DNA of 64,000 bases from Falsiroseomonas oleicola (GCF_019029495.1 NZ_JAERQM010000003.1:186001-250000), one strand, 5' to 3'; counted from the stretch's first letter, positions 9,199-17,828 are shown. Program-made: numbers and translations. The notes: generated by a model not told the origin, from the sequence alone.

Positions 9199-9746
9199 CG
9201 GATGGGGGTTCCATTGGTGCGGCGGCGGCGCAGCAGCAGGTTCACCGCGCCCGAATTGGTCGGATGCGGATGCGCGGCGCCGAGCACCAGCGGCCGCATA
9301 TCCGGCGCGTTCAGCCAATGCGGCAATTCGCGCTGCAGGATGCCGCCTTCCGGCTGCGGCCCCTTGCCGGTCACCACGGTGACGCTGCGGATGCCCTCCG
9401 CCGCCGCGCGGTGCAGGAAGGCCCGGAACACCAGATGCGCCTCCGCCACCCGCCGGCCATGCAGGTCAAGCGTCCGCTCCGCCCGCATGTCGCCGCGCCG
9501 CAGCGCCGCCCAGCGCTTGCGGTCGAGCCCGCCCGGCACCTCCCCCACCCGGATCTCGGGTGGCGGGGCGGGGCGTGCCGGCCTGGGTGGCGGGGTGATG
9601 GCGAGCTGGGCGGGCGGCGCGGCGACGGGGGCCGGCGCGGGTTCGGGGGGTGCCGGCGGGCGCTGATGCCCGAACAGCGGCTTGATCTCCGCGGTGAAGG
9701 CGCGCCACAGCGCGATGTCGGCCTGGTTCAGCCGTTTCTCGCGCAT
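9195..9746 (-). CDS. Smr/MutS2-C domain protein
   Basis: A 183-aa protein with a C-terminal Smr domain, a family of nucleases or nucleic-acid-binding proteins related to the MutS2 C-terminus. The core motifs are TLDLHGRRVAEAH and VTVVTGKGPQ. A proline/alanine-rich linker (about residues 25-65) separates the domain from an N-terminal helix (LNQADIALWRAFTAEIKPL). I chose the ATG 7 bp beyond the lutC stop because the reading upstream of it is low-complexity and overlaps lutC. It is translationally linked to lutC and the XRE gene. It probably acts in DNA or RNA processing, with the substrate unknown. Confidence 0.85.
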   Translation of the reverse strand: MREKRLNQADIALWRAFTAEIKPLFGHQRPPAPPEPAPAPVAAPPAQLAITPPPRPARPAPPPEIRVGEVPGGLDRKRWAALRRGDMRAERTLDLHGRRVAEAHLVFRAFLHRAAAEGIRSVTVVTGKGPQPEGGILQRELPHWLNAPDMRPLVLGAAHPHPTNSGAVNLLLRRRRTNGTPIR

Positions 9747-9753
9747 GGCTCGA

Positions 9754-10521
9754 TCAATCGCCCGGTGCGGCGGGGGCGCCCGGCTGGGTGGTGGCTTCCG
9801 CACGCGCCTCGGCGGGGCTTTCCATGCGCGGCGCCGGCTCATCCTCCACCAGCAGGATATGCAGGCGGCGCGGGCCATGCGCGCCCAGTTCCAGCGTCTG
9901 CTCGATATCGGCGGAGCGGGAGGGGCCGGTGACGAACATGATGTTGCGCGGCATGAAGCCGCCGGTCAGCGCATCCGCCGGCCCGGCGCGCAGCCGGTCC
10001 CACACCTCCTCATAGGCGCCCACGATGTCGGAGGCGCGCAGCACCGCGATCTCAGTATCCGGCAGCAGGTTCAGCGTGGTGGGGCGGGTGGGGTCGGAGG
10101 GCAGGACCAGCGTGCCGGTCTCCGCCACGCCGGACCAGGCGTGCTGGAGTGACACCGCATCGCCTTCCTGCGCCCGCCGCGCCTCCCGCTCCAGCATCGG
10201 GCGGGTCGACCAGTCGATGCCCAGAAGGTCGGGATGCGGGGCCATCACAAGGCGGGCCGGCAGGTTCTGCGCCGCCAGGTAATCCGCCACGGCGGCGGGG
10301 ATGGCGGCGTGGTCGGGCACGCGCTCCACCGTGCCGAATTCCTTTTCGACATTGCGGATGAACAGCGCGATCTGTTCGGCGCGCGGCAGGCGCGACCGGG
10401 CCGGGATCAGGTGGCGCGGATGCGTCGCGATGCGGCCGGCCAGCATGGCCTGCTGGTCGGCGGGCAGCGGCCCGCGCTTCAGGCCGCGGCGGATGCCGCC
10501 GAGAATCGCGTCCCTGCTCAT
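9754..10521 (-). CDS. lutC: LUD-domain protein LutC
   Basis: Subunit of the L-lactate-oxidising iron-sulfur complex (LutABC/LldEFG type). The 255-aa protein is a single LUD domain, with YLAAQNLPARLV, the glycine-containing GVAETGTLVLPSD block and FVTGPSRSADIEQTLELGAHGP, the usual LutC end motif. Its ATG overlaps the stop of the 75-aa gene by 4 bp, and lutB lies just upstream, so the order is lutB - small protein - lutC. The family role in lactate utilisation is known; the pathway here is inferred because lutA is not adjacent. Confidence 0.9.
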   Translation of the reverse strand: MSRDAILGGIRRGLKRGPLPADQQAMLAGRIATHPRHLIPARSRLPRAEQIALFIRNVEKEFGTVERVPDHAAIPAAVADYLAAQNLPARLVMAPHPDLLGIDWSTRPMLEREARRAQEGDAVSLQHAWSGVAETGTLVLPSDPTRPTTLNLLPDTEIAVLRASDIVGAYEEVWDRLRAGPADALTGGFMPRNIMFVTGPSRSADIEQTLELGAHGPRRLHILLVEDEPAPRMESPAEARAEATTQPGAPAAPGD

Positions 10522-10745
10522 GACTGACCGGCCTCCATCGCGTCGCGCACCGCCTGTTCCAGCTTGCCCAGGGCGTCCTCGATCCGGTCCAGGTCCTGGT
10601 TCAGCCGCGCCGCCGGGGTGTCGGCGTCGATGCGCGCATAGATTTCCTCCAGCGTCCCGGTGGCGCGGGGGGCGGTGCGGTTGGGCGTGCCCTGGTCGGG
10701 GAAGCGGTAGCCGTGGATGCGCTCGGCTTCGTCATTCTGGTTCAT
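10518..10745 (-). CDS. Small protein between lutB and lutC
   Basis: A 75-aa acidic protein (IHGYRFPDQGTPNRT near the start, then RLNQDLDRIEDALGKLEQAV, a likely short coiled coil). The ATG overlaps the lutB stop by 4 bp, and its own stop overlaps the lutC start by 4 bp, so it is certainly translated in series with them if the operon is. No known domain is recognised. The position suggests an accessory or assembly factor for the Lut complex, but that is inference. Confidence 0.7.
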   Translation of the reverse strand: MNQNDEAERIHGYRFPDQGTPNRTAPRATGTLEEIYARIDADTPAARLNQDLDRIEDALGKLEQAVRDAMEAGQS

Positions 10746-12172
10746 CGGCGCGCCCTTTTCTGGGCCTTGTAGCGGGCCATGAAGGTGCCGCCCGGCTCCG
10801 GCACCGGCAGGTCGCGCCCGGCGGTCCAGCCGCCGGCCAGCGGCAGCGAACGGAAGGCGCCCTTGCCCCGGCCGAGCAGGGACAGCGCGCCGATGCCGAG
10901 CTTCGTCGCCATCCGATAGGCCGTGGGCCGCTGGGCGAACCAGGCCCAGATGCCGAGCCCGGTGCGGACGGATTGCGGCGACAGATGCCGCTCGAACTCC
11001 CGTTCCCGCCAATGCCGCATCAGTTTTGGGAGTGGGATTTTGACCGGGCAGACGCTCTCGCATTTGCCGCAGAAGGTGCTGGCATTGGGCAGGTTGCCCG
11101 CCTTGTCGATGCCGATCAGCGTCGGCGTCAGCACTGAGCCCATGGGGCCGGGATAGACCCAGCCATAGGCATGGCCGCCGGTCACGCCATAGACCGGGCA
11201 GTGGTTCATGCAGGCGGCGCAGCGGATGCAGCGCAGCATTTCCTGGAAATCGGTGCCGATCATGTTCGACCGGCCATTGTCGATCAGCACCACATGATAG
11301 TCCTCCGGCCCATCCAGGTCGGGTTCGCGCCGGATGCCGGTGGAGAAGGTGGTATAGACCGAAAAGTCCTGGCCGGTGGCGGAGCGGGCGAGCAGGCGCA
11401 GCAGGCTGGTCGCATCCTCCAGCGTCGGCACGACCTTTTCGATGCTGGCCAGCACGATATGCGTTTTTGGGAGTGTCTGCGTCAGGTCGCCATTGCCCTC
11501 ATTGGTGACGATGACGCTGCTGCCGGTCTCGGCGATCAGGAAGTTGGCGCCGGTGATGCCGACATCGGCGGCGAGGAAGCGCGACCGCAGTTTTGTCCGC
11601 GCCTCCGCCATGATGTCGCTGCGCTCGTGAAACACGCGGTCCTTCGGCAGCTCCGTATGGATTTCCCGGAAAGTCTTTTCCCAGTCCTCGCGATTGAGAT
11701 GAAAGGCCGGCCCGATGATGTGGCTCGGCGGCTCCTTGCGAATCTGCAGAATATATTCGCCGAGGTCGGTTTCCACCGGCTCGATGCCATGGGCTTCCAG
11801 GTGCTCGTTGATGCCGAGCTCCTCCGAGATCATCGACTTGCCCTTGGTGACCGTGCGCGCGCCCTTGTCGCGGCAGATTTTCAGAACGGCCGCGCGGGCT
11901 TCATCCGCCGTGGAGCACCAATGCACGGTGCCGCCGGCGCGCTCCACCTGCGCCGCATAGGCTTCGAGGTAGAAATCCAGGTTGGCCAGGGTGTGGTTCT
12001 TGATGTCGCGGCCGATGTCGCGCAGCCGCTCGAACTCCGGCAAGGCGGCGACGGCGGCGGCGCGCTTGGCGTGGGACGTGCCCTTGCTGCGGTCGAGCGC
12101 CTTCTGCAGCCCGGCATCGGCCAGGGCGCGGGTCGCATTCGCCTTGAAGGCGGGGGAGGTGATGTGGACCAC
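10742..12172 (-). CDS. lutB: LutB iron-sulfur lactate-utilisation protein
   Basis: Iron-sulfur subunit of the LutABC lactate oxidation system. Residues of about 60-300 form a LUD domain (TVTKGKSMISEELGINEHLE; FLIAETGSSVIVTNEGN). Two ferredoxin-like cysteine sets follow: CIRCAACMNHCPVYG and FCGKCESVCPVKIPLPKL. The 476-aa length is normal. It starts at GTG with AGGAG upstream. The lutA glycolate-oxidase-like subunit that usually precedes it is absent: the upstream gene is hrcA on the same strand, ending about 50 bp away. The electron acceptor and any L-lactate permease lie outside this window. Confidence 0.93.
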   Translation of the reverse strand: MVHITSPAFKANATRALADAGLQKALDRSKGTSHAKRAAAVAALPEFERLRDIGRDIKNHTLANLDFYLEAYAAQVERAGGTVHWCSTADEARAAVLKICRDKGARTVTKGKSMISEELGINEHLEAHGIEPVETDLGEYILQIRKEPPSHIIGPAFHLNREDWEKTFREIHTELPKDRVFHERSDIMAEARTKLRSRFLAADVGITGANFLIAETGSSVIVTNEGNGDLTQTLPKTHIVLASIEKVVPTLEDATSLLRLLARSATGQDFSVYTTFSTGIRREPDLDGPEDYHVVLIDNGRSNMIGTDFQEMLRCIRCAACMNHCPVYGVTGGHAYGWVYPGPMGSVLTPTLIGIDKAGNLPNASTFCGKCESVCPVKIPLPKLMRHWREREFERHLSPQSVRTGLGIWAWFAQRPTAYRMATKLGIGALSLLGRGKGAFRSLPLAGGWTAGRDLPVPEPGGTFMARYKAQKRARR

Positions 12173-12224
12173 GGGCGCTCTCCTGCTTCCTGCTGATATA
12201 GCGCGGAAAGGCGGCCCGTGCAGC

Positions 12225-13328
12225 CTAGCCGAGCAACCGCCCGATCACCCTTGCCGTATAGTCCACCACCGGGATGATCCGCCCATAGTTGATCCGCGTC
12301 GGCCCGATCACCCCGATGGCGCCCACGATCTGCTCCGCCCCGTTCCGGAAGGGCGAAACCACCATCGAAAGCCCGGCGCTGTCGAACAGCCCGCTTTCGG
12401 CGCCGATGAAGATCTGCACACCCTCCCCGCGCTGGGCCAGGTCGAGCAGGCGCAGCATGGTCTCCTGCGCCTCCAGCCGCTCGAACAGCGCCTGGATCTC
12501 CTGCACCCGCTGCGCATGGTCCAGGTTCTGCAGCAGCTTGGCCTGGCCGCGCAGGATCAGGGACCCGCCGGCGCCGCCGGCCCAGGTGCCGAGACCGGCC
12601 TCGATCACCTGGTTGGTCAGGGCGTCCAGCGCGGTGCGGTTGGTGGCGATTTCCTCCGCCACCGTGCCGCGCGTTTCCTCCAGCGTGCGGCCGGACAGGC
12701 GGGCATTGAGGTAGTTGCTGGCCTGCTGCAGGGCGGAAGGCGGCAGGCCGAGCGGCACCTCGATGACGCGGTTCTCCACCTGGCCATCGGCGGTCACCAG
12801 CACCACCAGCGCCCGGCCGGTGCCGAGCGCCACGAATTCGATATGCCGCACCGGGGCTTCCCGCTTCGGCGCCACCACGAGGCCCGCGGCGCCGGCCAGG
12901 CCGGACAGCATCTGGCTGGCCTCGCCCAACGTCTCCTGCAACGAGCGGCCGCCGGCGGCGCAGCGGGCGGCGATCGCGTCCCGCTCCTCCTCCGGCAGGG
13001 CGCCGAATTGCAGCAGGCCATCGACGAACAGGCGCAGGCCGCGCTCCGTCGGCAGGCGGCCGGCCGAGGTATGCGGGGCGAAGAGCAGCCCGGCATCCTC
13101 CAGATCCGCCATCACATTGCGGATGGTGGCGGGCGACAGGGCCTGGGGCAGGCGGCGCGACAGGGTGCGGGACCCCACCGGCTCCCCGGTCGCCACATAG
13201 GTTTCGACCAGTTCGCGGAAGATCGCCGCGCTGCGCTCATCCAACCCGGGCGGCAGCGGGATGGCGGTGGCGGAGTGACTCATGGCGGGCGCCCCGGTGG
13301 GGCGGGGCGGCCTGGTGATCGGACCCAT
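12225..13328 (-). CDS. hrcA: Heat-inducible transcription repressor HrcA
   Basis: Repressor of CIRCE-controlled heat-shock genes such as groESL. The N-terminal winged HTH is recognisable from LDERSAAIFRELVETYVATG, GEPVGSRTLSRRLPQALSPA and TIRNVMADLEDAGLL. The remainder is the HrcA effector domain ending GRIIPVVDYTARVIGRLLG. A start at the ATG of MSHSATA (13283) is equally acceptable and removes 15 low-complexity residues. No CIRCE inverted repeat is visible upstream within 200 bp, and grpE does not follow. It stands alone between lutB and the divergent small-gene group. Confidence 0.93.
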   Translation of the reverse strand: MGPITRPPRPTGAPAMSHSATAIPLPPGLDERSAAIFRELVETYVATGEPVGSRTLSRRLPQALSPATIRNVMADLEDAGLLFAPHTSAGRLPTERGLRLFVDGLLQFGALPEEERDAIAARCAAGGRSLQETLGEASQMLSGLAGAAGLVVAPKREAPVRHIEFVALGTGRALVVLVTADGQVENRVIEVPLGLPPSALQQASNYLNARLSGRTLEETRGTVAEEIATNRTALDALTNQVIEAGLGTWAGGAGGSLILRGQAKLLQNLDHAQRVQEIQALFERLEAQETMLRLLDLAQRGEGVQIFIGAESGLFDSAGLSMVVSPFRNGAEQIVGAIGVIGPTRINYGRIIPVVDYTARVIGRLLG

Positions 13329-13538
13329 CGGGCATGTGTCCCAAACCGTGAATATTCAGGGATAAAGCTAGGGGCCGGTCGGTGACCGGGTCAACCTTGC
13401 CTTGCCATGCAGGGTCACGTCGCGCCCGCCACCGCAAGGGGCGCTTCCCACGCGGCAAGGTTTCGACACAGTTGCGCCATGCGGCGGTTACGACACGCAG
13501 CCTAGCCTGACACCGGAGCGGATACAGGAGCTGGGCGA

Positions 13539-13610
13539 ATGACGAAGCAGGGGGTGACCGGGCTGTGGATCGCGCTGAGCATGGCCTGGCTTCGGGGCGG
13601 CGGGGCGTGA
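13539..13610 (+). CDS. 23-aa leader-like peptide
   Basis: A very short frame reading MTKQGVTGLWIALSMAWLRG and three more residues. It is supported by a good AGGAG site 8 bp before the ATG and by a GTGA overlap with the next small gene, an arrangement typical of coupled genes or leader peptides. The residues look like a membrane helix. It may be a genuine small protein, a leader that sets the translation of the next gene, or the damaged beginning of one longer protein. Confidence 0.35.
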   Translation: MTKQGVTGLWIALSMAWLRGGGA

Positions 13611-13816
13611 CGGCCTTGTTCACGGCGGCTTCCCTGTTGCTGGCGGGGGGTGCGGGGCTGCTGTCCTCTCTGCTTGTCGCGCCGGTTCGGGGCGTACGGC
13701 GGATGGTGGCGCTGGTCTTCGCCTCCGCCGCCGCGGTCGGGCTGGGCCTGCTGCTGCTGGTCGGGCCGCCGGAGCTCGACGTTTTCTTGACCATGGCACT
13801 GCCCTCCTTCGCTTGA
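13607..13816 (+). CDS. Small two-helix membrane protein
   Basis: A 69-aa protein with two hydrophobic helices (LFTAASLLLAGGAGLLSSLL and MVALVFASAAAVGLGLLLLV) around a short basic loop. The GTG start overlaps the stop of the 23-aa frame. The stop precedes the transglycosylase-like gene by about 30 bp. Family unknown. Being in series with a secreted muramidase-like protein suggests an envelope role, but this is only context. Confidence 0.5.
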   Translation: MTALFTAASLLLAGGAGLLSSLLVAPVRGVRRMVALVFASAAAVGLGLLLLVGPPELDVFLTMALPSFA

Positions 13817-13848
13817 CGCTGGCGGCGTGGCGCGGGCAGGTGGGGCGC

Positions 13849-14484
13849 ATGCCGCGCTCCATGATCCTCGCCGCGCTGCTTTTGGCCTGGCCCCTCTACG
13901 CCCAGGCGCAGGAGGATGACCCCTGGACCGCCTGCACCCGCGCCATCGCGGCGGCGGAGGCGCGCAGCGGCATCCCCGCCGGGCTGTTGCTGGCCATCGC
14001 CCGGGTCGAAAGTAGCCGCCCGCGTCCGGGCGGTGGTGGCGGCCCCTGGCCCTTTGCGCTCAATGCCGGCGGCGAGGCCATCTTCCCCGAAACGGCGGCG
14101 GAGGCGGTGGCGCGCGTGGAATCGCTGCGCGCCGCCGGGCGGCTTTCGATCGATGTCGGCTGCATGCAGATCAACCTGGTCTGGCACCCGGACGCCTTCG
14201 ACGAGCTGGAGGACGCCTTCCACCCGCCGACCAACGTCGCCTATGCGGTGCGCTTCCTGCGTGAATTGCGCGGCCGCTCCGCCGGGTGGCCGGAGGCTGT
14301 GGCGCAGTATCATTCCATGGAGCCGGGGCGGGGGCTGGCCTATCATACGCGGGTGCGGGTGGCGCAGGGCGCGGCGGCGCTGCCGCCCCGGGTGGTGGCC
14401 GGGCTCTGCGCCCCGGGCCTGCAGGCGCGGTTGGTGATTCCGCCGGGGGGCGGAACAAGGCCGCGCCTGGTCTGTCGCCGCTGA
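13849..14484 (+). CDS. Secreted lytic transglycosylase-like protein
   Basis: A 211-aa periplasmic protein. It starts with a signal peptide (MILAALLLAWPLYAQAQ, cleavage after AQA). The SLT-like core has GLLLAIARVESSRP, with E54 as candidate catalytic glutamate, followed by SIDVGCMQINLVWHPDAF and the YAVRFLRELRGR and AQYH elements that form the substrate groove in this fold. I chose ATG 13849 because it begins the signal peptide; an upstream TTG at 13813 would place 12 residues before it. It probably cleaves peptidoglycan glycan strands. The close association with two small membrane proteins suggests a local envelope function. Confidence 0.8.
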   Translation: MPRSMILAALLLAWPLYAQAQEDDPWTACTRAIAAAEARSGIPAGLLLAIARVESSRPRPGGGGGPWPFALNAGGEAIFPETAAEAVARVESLRAAGRLSIDVGCMQINLVWHPDAFDELEDAFHPPTNVAYAVRFLRELRGRSAGWPEAVAQYHSMEPGRGLAYHTRVRVAQGAAALPPRVVAGLCAPGLQARLVIPPGGGTRPRLVCRR

Positions 14485-14538
14485 GGGAACCCGAGGGGTT
14501 TTGGGCGTTTAGTCGGGCATCACGCGGAGGCGAGCGGC

Positions 14539-14790
14539 ATGGGCTTCATCTGGACGATCATCATCGGCTTTCTGGCCGGGGCATTGGCGAAATTCCTGAT
14601 GCCCGGGCGTGATCCCGGTGGCTTCATCATCACCGTCCTGCTTGGCATTCTGGGTGCGGTGGTTGCGACCTGGCTGGGCCAGGCCATTGGCTGGTACCGG
14701 GCCGGGGAAGGTGCCGGCTTCATCGGGGCCGTGGTGGGCGCGGTGATCGTGCTGGCGGTGTTCCGGGCGGTGGCCGGGCGCCGCGCCTGA
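14539..14790 (+). CDS. GlsB/YeaQ/YmgE stress-response membrane protein
   Basis: An 83-aa transglycosylase-associated (GlsB/YeaQ/YmgE) membrane protein with three hydrophobic helices and the family's glycine-rich pattern (FLAGALAKFLMPGRDPGG, then AGFIGAVVGAVIVLAVF). A GGAGG ribosome site stands 9-10 bp upstream. It is usually induced by general or envelope stress. It stands alone after the transglycosylase-like gene. Confidence 0.92.
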   Translation: MGFIWTIIIGFLAGALAKFLMPGRDPGGFIITVLLGILGAVVATWLGQAIGWYRAGEGAGFIGAVVGAVIVLAVFRAVAGRRA

Positions 14791-15041
14791 CCCATATACC
14801 ATCGGCCCTTCCGCCTGACCGCTTCGGGCCGCCCTTGCAATACCGGCTGGCCTGTCCCTTGCCGGTCTGAGCGGCCGAATGCCGCCGCCGCTTGTGCGTC
14901 ACGCCGCAGGCGTGCTTTCGGCACGACCGCATGAGGGCGGCCCGGAAAGGTTACGCGGAAGGGCTGCCGGTATAAGTCTGGTGCGTCCGAATTGGCTGGC
15001 GATCAGCTGGCTGGTGCGGTGCAGGACGCCCCGGCGTGGAG

Positions 15042-15410
15042 CTGACAGAAGCAAAGCCTGCCGCTGGGCGGAGCGGGTCAAGGCCAACGTTGCAGGAGGG
15101 CGTCGATGGGCTGCTGCGCGACAGGGCGGTTCAAGCCATCGTCGACAAAACGCCGCCCACAAGCACCCAGATGTGCACGACTTCACGCCCACCAGGGCCT
15201 CGTGGCGCGCCGTCGAGGGCTTCTTCTCCGGCGCTCACGGGGCGTTGGCTCAAGCGTGGGGCCTTCTCTCCCTCGCCGACCTCCAGGCCGCCCAACCGCG
15301 ACGTCGCCGAGCACAACAGGCATCCCGAGCCCGTCGCCTGGACAGTTGACCCGGATCGCGTCCTCGCCGCCATCAAGCGCGGGAAGCACATGTTGGAGTC
15401 ACTCCAGGAG
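15042..15410 (+). pseudogene. Decayed IS630-family transposase
   Basis: Pieces of an IS630 DDE transposase appear in two frames. An N-terminal-middle piece reads like the HTH linker (ADRSKACRWAERV, and in the next frame LQEGVDGLLRDR). The middle is deleted, and the sequence resumes at the catalytic tail with AHKHPDVHDFTPTRASW. The end (AEHNRHPEPVAWTVDPDRVL, AAIKRGKHMLESL) is in another frame. So it has an internal deletion of several hundred bp plus frameshifts and cannot encode transposase. The 250 bp before it (14791-15041) and 300 bp after it (15411-15713) contain no gene I can support. Confidence 0.75.
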
Positions 15411-15713
15411 CCCTACACCCCGGACAACACCAGATTTTCCGTCACCTCCGCAGACGCTACCCCCATAGCATCAGCCCCATGACCTCCGGAAAGGTCTACA
15501 GCACCTTGCCCGGCTGCCGCGGGTGGTTGAGCGCTGGAAAATGATGCAGCAGCGTCGCGCCGGCCATCGGGGAACCTCCGCAATAGAGGTCCCCCAAGAA
15601 TCAGATTCCAGTTCGCGCCGGAATCCCCGGACCGTTCAGGCGATTGCCCTGGGTCGGCTGGGAGAGACTTGCAATCTCGGCTCGGCATGGTAGGTAGCGA
15701 CCACCGACGGAGC

Positions 15714-15788
15714 GCGGGCGTAGCTCAGGGGTAGAGCACAACCTTGCCAAGGTTGGGGTCGAGGGTTCGAATCCCTTCGCCCGCTCCA
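15714..15788 (+). tRNA. tRNA-Gly (GCC)
   Basis: A complete cloverleaf: acceptor arms GCGGGCG / CGCCCGC, D-arm GCTC/GAGC, anticodon stem CAACC/GGTTG around loop TTGCCAA (anticodon GCC), T-arm GAGGG-TTCGAAT-CCCTT, discriminator T and an encoded CCA. It is the last ordinary chromosomal feature before the accessory region, and tRNA genes are common integration targets. I looked for but did not find a clear copy of its 3' end farther right. Confidence 0.97.
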
Positions 15789-16104
15789 GTCGGCCTCCCT
15801 CCAACATTCTTTGTCCGAGTGACCGACGCCGTGAGGCGCAGGTTTCCTGCGGATTTCCGCGTGCACCTTGATGGTTCAATAGCGGAACGAGAGCGGAATT
15901 CTCTCTCTAAAGGGCGGATTCTCTCCAGAGGTTGAGGGTAGCCCGATTTTCCCAACAAGGTTTAACTAGCTGAAAATGCTGGATATTATCCGATGTGGGG
16001 CTGCCAAAGTTTGTGCTTCCGATCGCCCTACCGGTCGAGTCTGGGAGCGCGAATCTCGCTCGCTTCCCTCAAGCTCTTGCCCATTCGCGGCGCCCTGGTC
16101 GACC
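15789..16104. other. 316-bp gap, no gene seen
   Basis: The stretch between the tRNA and the DUF4297 fragment. It is less GC-rich than the flanking chromosome and holds no frame with recognisable protein. It is the natural place for an attachment-site scar, but no repeat or inverted structure of convincing length was seen. Confidence 0.5.
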
Positions 16105-16530
16105 CTACGCGATTGCCATGTGATCCGGTGTGGACGACCCGCCAGCGGCCAGGTCGAACTCGAAGGGTGCGTTAGTGAGGAAGATGGCTGCCTCGACCTG
16201 GCCGCCGAACGCGACGGTGTGGTGGTACATCTTGCCAATCGTGGTGCGCGGCGAGTCGCCCGAGACGGTGCAGAGATTCCCCGGCTTCCACGGCCCGGGC
16301 TCCCGGCCCTTGATCTGGTAGAACCTCACGCCGGTGGGCTCGCCAGAGCCCACCATGATGGTGAGGTCGTCGAAGTGGTCGAACAGGGGGCGGTAGTCAT
16401 GGCCAGCCTCGTGGAGCTCGAGGAGCTTCACTATGGACGCATGAACCTGAAAGGCGAACCGAGCGCTGGTGCGGGCGCCGGCTTTCTCTCTCGGCTGCGC
16501 CTGGAGGATGACGGTCGCAGTGGCGGTCAT
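16105..16530 (-). pseudogene. Truncated DUF4297 (Cap4-type nuclease) N-terminus
   Basis: A 141-aa frame that matches only the first part of the DUF4297 dsDNA-nuclease domain, found at the N-terminus of the CBASS endonuclease Cap4 and in other defence proteins. The signs are GARTSARFAFQVHASIVKLL, the acidic LFDHFDDLTIMV, VRFYQIKGREPGPW (the Q-x-K of the PD-(D/E)XK core) and RTTIGKMYHHTVAFG. It ends just after FLTNAPFEFDL, well short of a full nuclease plus effector domain, and no continuation was found in other frames. It is therefore a remnant of a defence gene, probably cut by the event that created the left island boundary. Confidence 0.65.
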
Positions 16531-16910
16531 GTTCTCACTAGTTTCGGTTCATTACGGCGTGCCACCCTGAAGTTTCTGCTCGAACTCGACAAGCCCTGCC
16601 GTCGCCTGATGCGACGATGTCCAGCGTCCTGCGCACCAGGCCCTCGCCACGCGCTGAAATGGCTTGTCCTGCCAGCGGCACCCGGACAGGGAACTGGTGG
16701 CAGAGCTCATGCGCCCCTCCGCCCGTTGGCCGCCATCGCGCCGAGATCCCGTAGCCGCCCGGCCAGCCCCTCGACTCCCATACGGATATTGGCGCCGAAG
16801 CCCTGGCCTGCGCCGCGCCTTGACCGCTGCGCGACCCCGTTCATAGCTTGCCTGGAGCAGCCTTGGCGCGGACCGATCAGCCCATGCCAGCGAGATGTCC
16901 CGGAGAGCCC
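16531..16910. other. 380-bp gap, no supported gene
   Basis: Very GC-rich. Long open frames exist on the minus strand, but they are arginine- and glycine-rich, have no family resemblance, and look like composition artefacts. The acetamidase promoter probably lies at the right-hand end. Confidence 0.4.
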
Positions 16911-17825
16911 ATGGCCACGCACCGCTTCCATCCCACACGATACTTCAACGCGATCGGCGTCGCCGAACCCTGCCTGCGCGTCGCTGATGGCGACACCGTG
17001 GTGACGGACACGGTTGATGCGTCAGGCCTCGATGCGCGGGAGGTGACGGTCGCCAGCCGGCCGAACCCGATGACGGGTCCGTTCTTCATCGAAGGCGCCG
17101 AGCCCGGGGACACGCTCGCCGTGCGAATCGATAGGTTAACACCGAACCGGGCGACCGGCTGGACCTATTCGCCGCTCGCCCTAACCGTACTGGACCCGGC
17201 CGCCATCATCGATCGCCCACCGCAGCAGCGCGCCGTCTGGAGCATCGACCGCGAGGCCGGGACGGTGCGGCTGCAGGAGGAGGTGAAGGGGCTCGAGGAT
17301 TTCGCACCACGCCTCCAGCCGATGATCGGCTGCTTCGGCGTCGCGCCGGCGGGCGGGCAGGCGCTGTCCACCGCGACCAGCGCTCAGAACGGCGGCAACA
17401 TGGACTACCGCCTGTTCGCACCCGGCACGACGGCCTGGTTTCCCGTCGCGGTTTCCGGCGCGCTCTTCTATCTCGGCGACGGGCATGCCTGCCAGGGCGA
17501 CGGAGAGATCACCGGGACCGGCATCGAAACATCCTTCGAGATGGAGGTGACCTTCCGCGTCCTGAAGCGGACGATCACCTGGCCGCGCGGCGAGACCGCC
17601 GACGACATCTTCACCGTCGGCAATGCCCGGCCGCTGGACCAGGCCCTGCAGCACGCCACGACCGAGATGTTGCGCTGGCTCGGCGAGGACTACGGTTTGG
17701 ACGCCCGCGCCGCCAGCCACCTGATGGGCCAGGTCGTTCGCTATGATGTCGGCAATGTCTTCAATCCCGCCTTCACGGTTGCCTGCCGCATTGCAAAGCG
17801 CTGGATCCCAAAGCGGCAGGGTTAG
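16911..17825 (+). CDS. Acetamidase/formamidase family protein
   Basis: A 304-aa FmdA/AmdA-type amidase that would hydrolyse short amides to the acid plus ammonia. It carries the opening HRFHPTRYFNAIGVAEPCLR, the TGPFFIEGAEPGDTLAVRI block, PMIGCFGVAP, the metal-site region GGNMDYRLF, the ALFYLGDGHACQGDGEITG motif and the ETSFEMEVTFRV ending. The ATG at 16911 has a GGAGA site. It is the only plainly metabolic enzyme in this part of the island and is divergent in function from its neighbours, so it is probably transferred cargo. Its stop is 3 bp from the convergent 142-aa gene. Substrate unproven. Confidence 0.85.
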   Translation: MATHRFHPTRYFNAIGVAEPCLRVADGDTVVTDTVDASGLDAREVTVASRPNPMTGPFFIEGAEPGDTLAVRIDRLTPNRATGWTYSPLALTVLDPAAIIDRPPQQRAVWSIDREAGTVRLQEEVKGLEDFAPRLQPMIGCFGVAPAGGQALSTATSAQNGGNMDYRLFAPGTTAWFPVAVSGALFYLGDGHACQGDGEITGTGIETSFEMEVTFRVLKRTITWPRGETADDIFTVGNARPLDQALQHATTEMLRWLGEDYGLDARAASHLMGQVVRYDVGNVFNPAFTVACRIAKRWIPKRQG

Positions 17826-17828
17826 ACG

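Noticed and set aside
16552-16938. Minus-strand frames of 75-128 aa before the acetamidase
   Set aside because: Arginine- and glycine-rich, without a ribosome site or family motif; probably chance.
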